NCBI GenBank assembly: GCA_029287105.1
Contig: JARFRT010000529.1
Coordinates: forward strand, 1 to 6,398
Length of the DNA: 6,398 nt
From: Akkermansiaceae bacterium
Lineage (GTDB): Bacteria; Verrucomicrobiota; Verrucomicrobiia; Verrucomicrobiales; Akkermansiaceae
Reading direction: 5' to 3'
Shown: in pieces, positions 5,762-6,398 of the stretch
Layout: each line of letters starts with the position of its first letter
Position numbering within the stretch: position 1 is the first letter of the stretch
Position numbers and translations under genes: made by a program
Notes under the pieces: generated by a model
Told to the model about the DNA's origin: nothing
Databases searched by the model: none
The model's input: the letters and a program-made list of their open reading frames with translations, nothing else

Positions 5762-6398
5762 CTACCTGGCAACCGAGGTGGTAACAGGCATGACCGGAGA
5801 TTGGGGGGATGTTTGAGTCATGGATGCGGGTGGGTTGAGCGCGAGCAATTGGGAAACCGTGATGAACTTGAATCCACGGCGAAGCAGGCCGTCGAGCGTC
5901 GCAGGCATGGCATCGACCGTAGGTTTGTGCAGGTCGTGTGCCAACACGATGGAGCCGTTGCGCGTGCTGTTGATGATCCGTGAGGCAACCACGGAAACCC
6001 CCGGGCGCTTCCAATCCTCGGGATCAACATTCCAAAGAATCGTCGGGTAGCCATACTCCTTGTAAATCCATGCCCGCTGACTCTGGCGCAGAGCACCGTA
6101 GGGCGGCCGCATCGTCCTTGGTTTGACACCACAGGCAGCAACGATGGCGTCACGGGTGCTGTTCATCTCTTGGCGCACCGACGCATCACTGAGGACGGTG
6201 AGCTTGCGGTGGGTCCAGGTGTGATTCCCGATTTCATGACCTTCCGCCACGATGCGCCGGACAATATGCGGGTACATGTTCACGCTGCGCCCGATCACGT
6301 AGAAGGTGGCTTTGATGTTCCGTTCACGCAGCATATCGAGCAAGCGCGGGGTATTCTGCGGATGCGGCCCGTCGTCATAGGTCATGGCGATGTAGGGC
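5762..6398 (-). CDS. Polysaccharide deacetylase (NodB/CE4 domain), 5' end outside window
   Basis: The frame is open to the window edge. Upstream of the first in-frame ATG (6383-6385) the codons read Pro-Tyr-Ile-Ala, the strand that normally leads into NodB motif 1, so this ATG is internal and the true start lies beyond 6398. Counting from that Pro as residue 1, motif 1 is TYDDGPH (6-12) with the catalytic-base and metal Asp pair 8-9. Motif 2 is HTWTH (His59, His63), motif 3 RPPYG (97-101), motif 4 DPEDW (125-129) and motif 5 LAHD with His154. All catalytic and metal-binding residues are therefore present. Such enzymes remove N-acetyl (or O-acetyl) groups from peptidoglycan, chitin-like or other extracellular glycans; the substrate is not determinable here. 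The C-terminal 24 residues form a Pro/Ser/Thr-rich tail. Any signal peptide or anchor lies off the window. It is the first visible gene of the minus-strand run with the dynamin-like and methylase genes. Confidence 0.95.
   Translation of the reverse strand, partial: PYIAMTYDDGPHPQNTPRLLDMLRERNIKATFYVIGRSVNMYPHIVRRIVAEGHEIGNHTWTHRKLTVLSDASVRQEMNSTRDAIVAACGVKPRTMRPPYGALRQSQRAWIYKEYGYPTILWNVDPEDWKRPGVSVVASRIINSTRNGSIVLAHDLHKPTVDAMPATLDGLLRRGFKFITVSQLLALNPPASMTQTSPQSPVMPVTTSVAR

Overview
The window looks like ordinary chromosomal DNA from a moderately GC-rich Gram-negative-type bacterium. My best guess is the Verrucomicrobiota (an Opitutae/Puniceicoccales-like lineage). This is an inference from the style of several proteins: an FmdB zinc ribbon with a KGSGFYQTDYR segment and Ser/Lys-rich tail, a YkuD lipoprotein, a tandem-ACT GcvR-like protein and an RlmB-type methylase lacking its N-terminal domain. 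Starts without a Shine-Dalgarno sequence fit but do not prove it. I see no mobile element, CRISPR array, tRNA or rRNA.

Layout from left to right. Bases 2-109 hold what is probably the last 35 codons of an unidentified plus-strand gene. Bases 110-276 hold no gene or convincing terminator; there is only a T-rich tract near 178-190. A small DUF3147-type membrane protein (minus, 277-636) and a lysozyme-like lipoprotein (plus, 686-1567) diverge from a 49-bp gap. The lipoprotein converges on an FmdB-type zinc-ribbon protein (minus, 1610-1861). A 219-bp divergent gap carries a sigma-70-like promoter candidate and leads into an L,D-transpeptidase lipoprotein (plus, 2081-2707). A GcvR-like protein with two ACT domains follows (plus, 2781-3302). 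It converges, 21 bp away, on a minus-strand run read from the right edge: a CE4 polysaccharide deacetylase (its start lies beyond the window), a membrane-anchored dynamin-like GTPase, and an RlmB-type SPOUT rRNA methylase, with gaps of 62 and 69 bp.

Functionally, four of the seven well-identified or motif-bearing products point to the cell envelope: a possible murein hydrolase, a peptidoglycan cross-linking enzyme, a glycan deacetylase and a membrane-remodelling GTPase. They are not one operon, so a joint role is only suggestive. The less ordinary points are the T4-lysozyme-like signature in an otherwise uncharacterised lipoprotein, the non-canonical G4 motif of the dynamin-like GTPase, and the loss of the substrate-binding domain in the methylase. 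I do not see convincing evidence of a wholly new multi-gene system.
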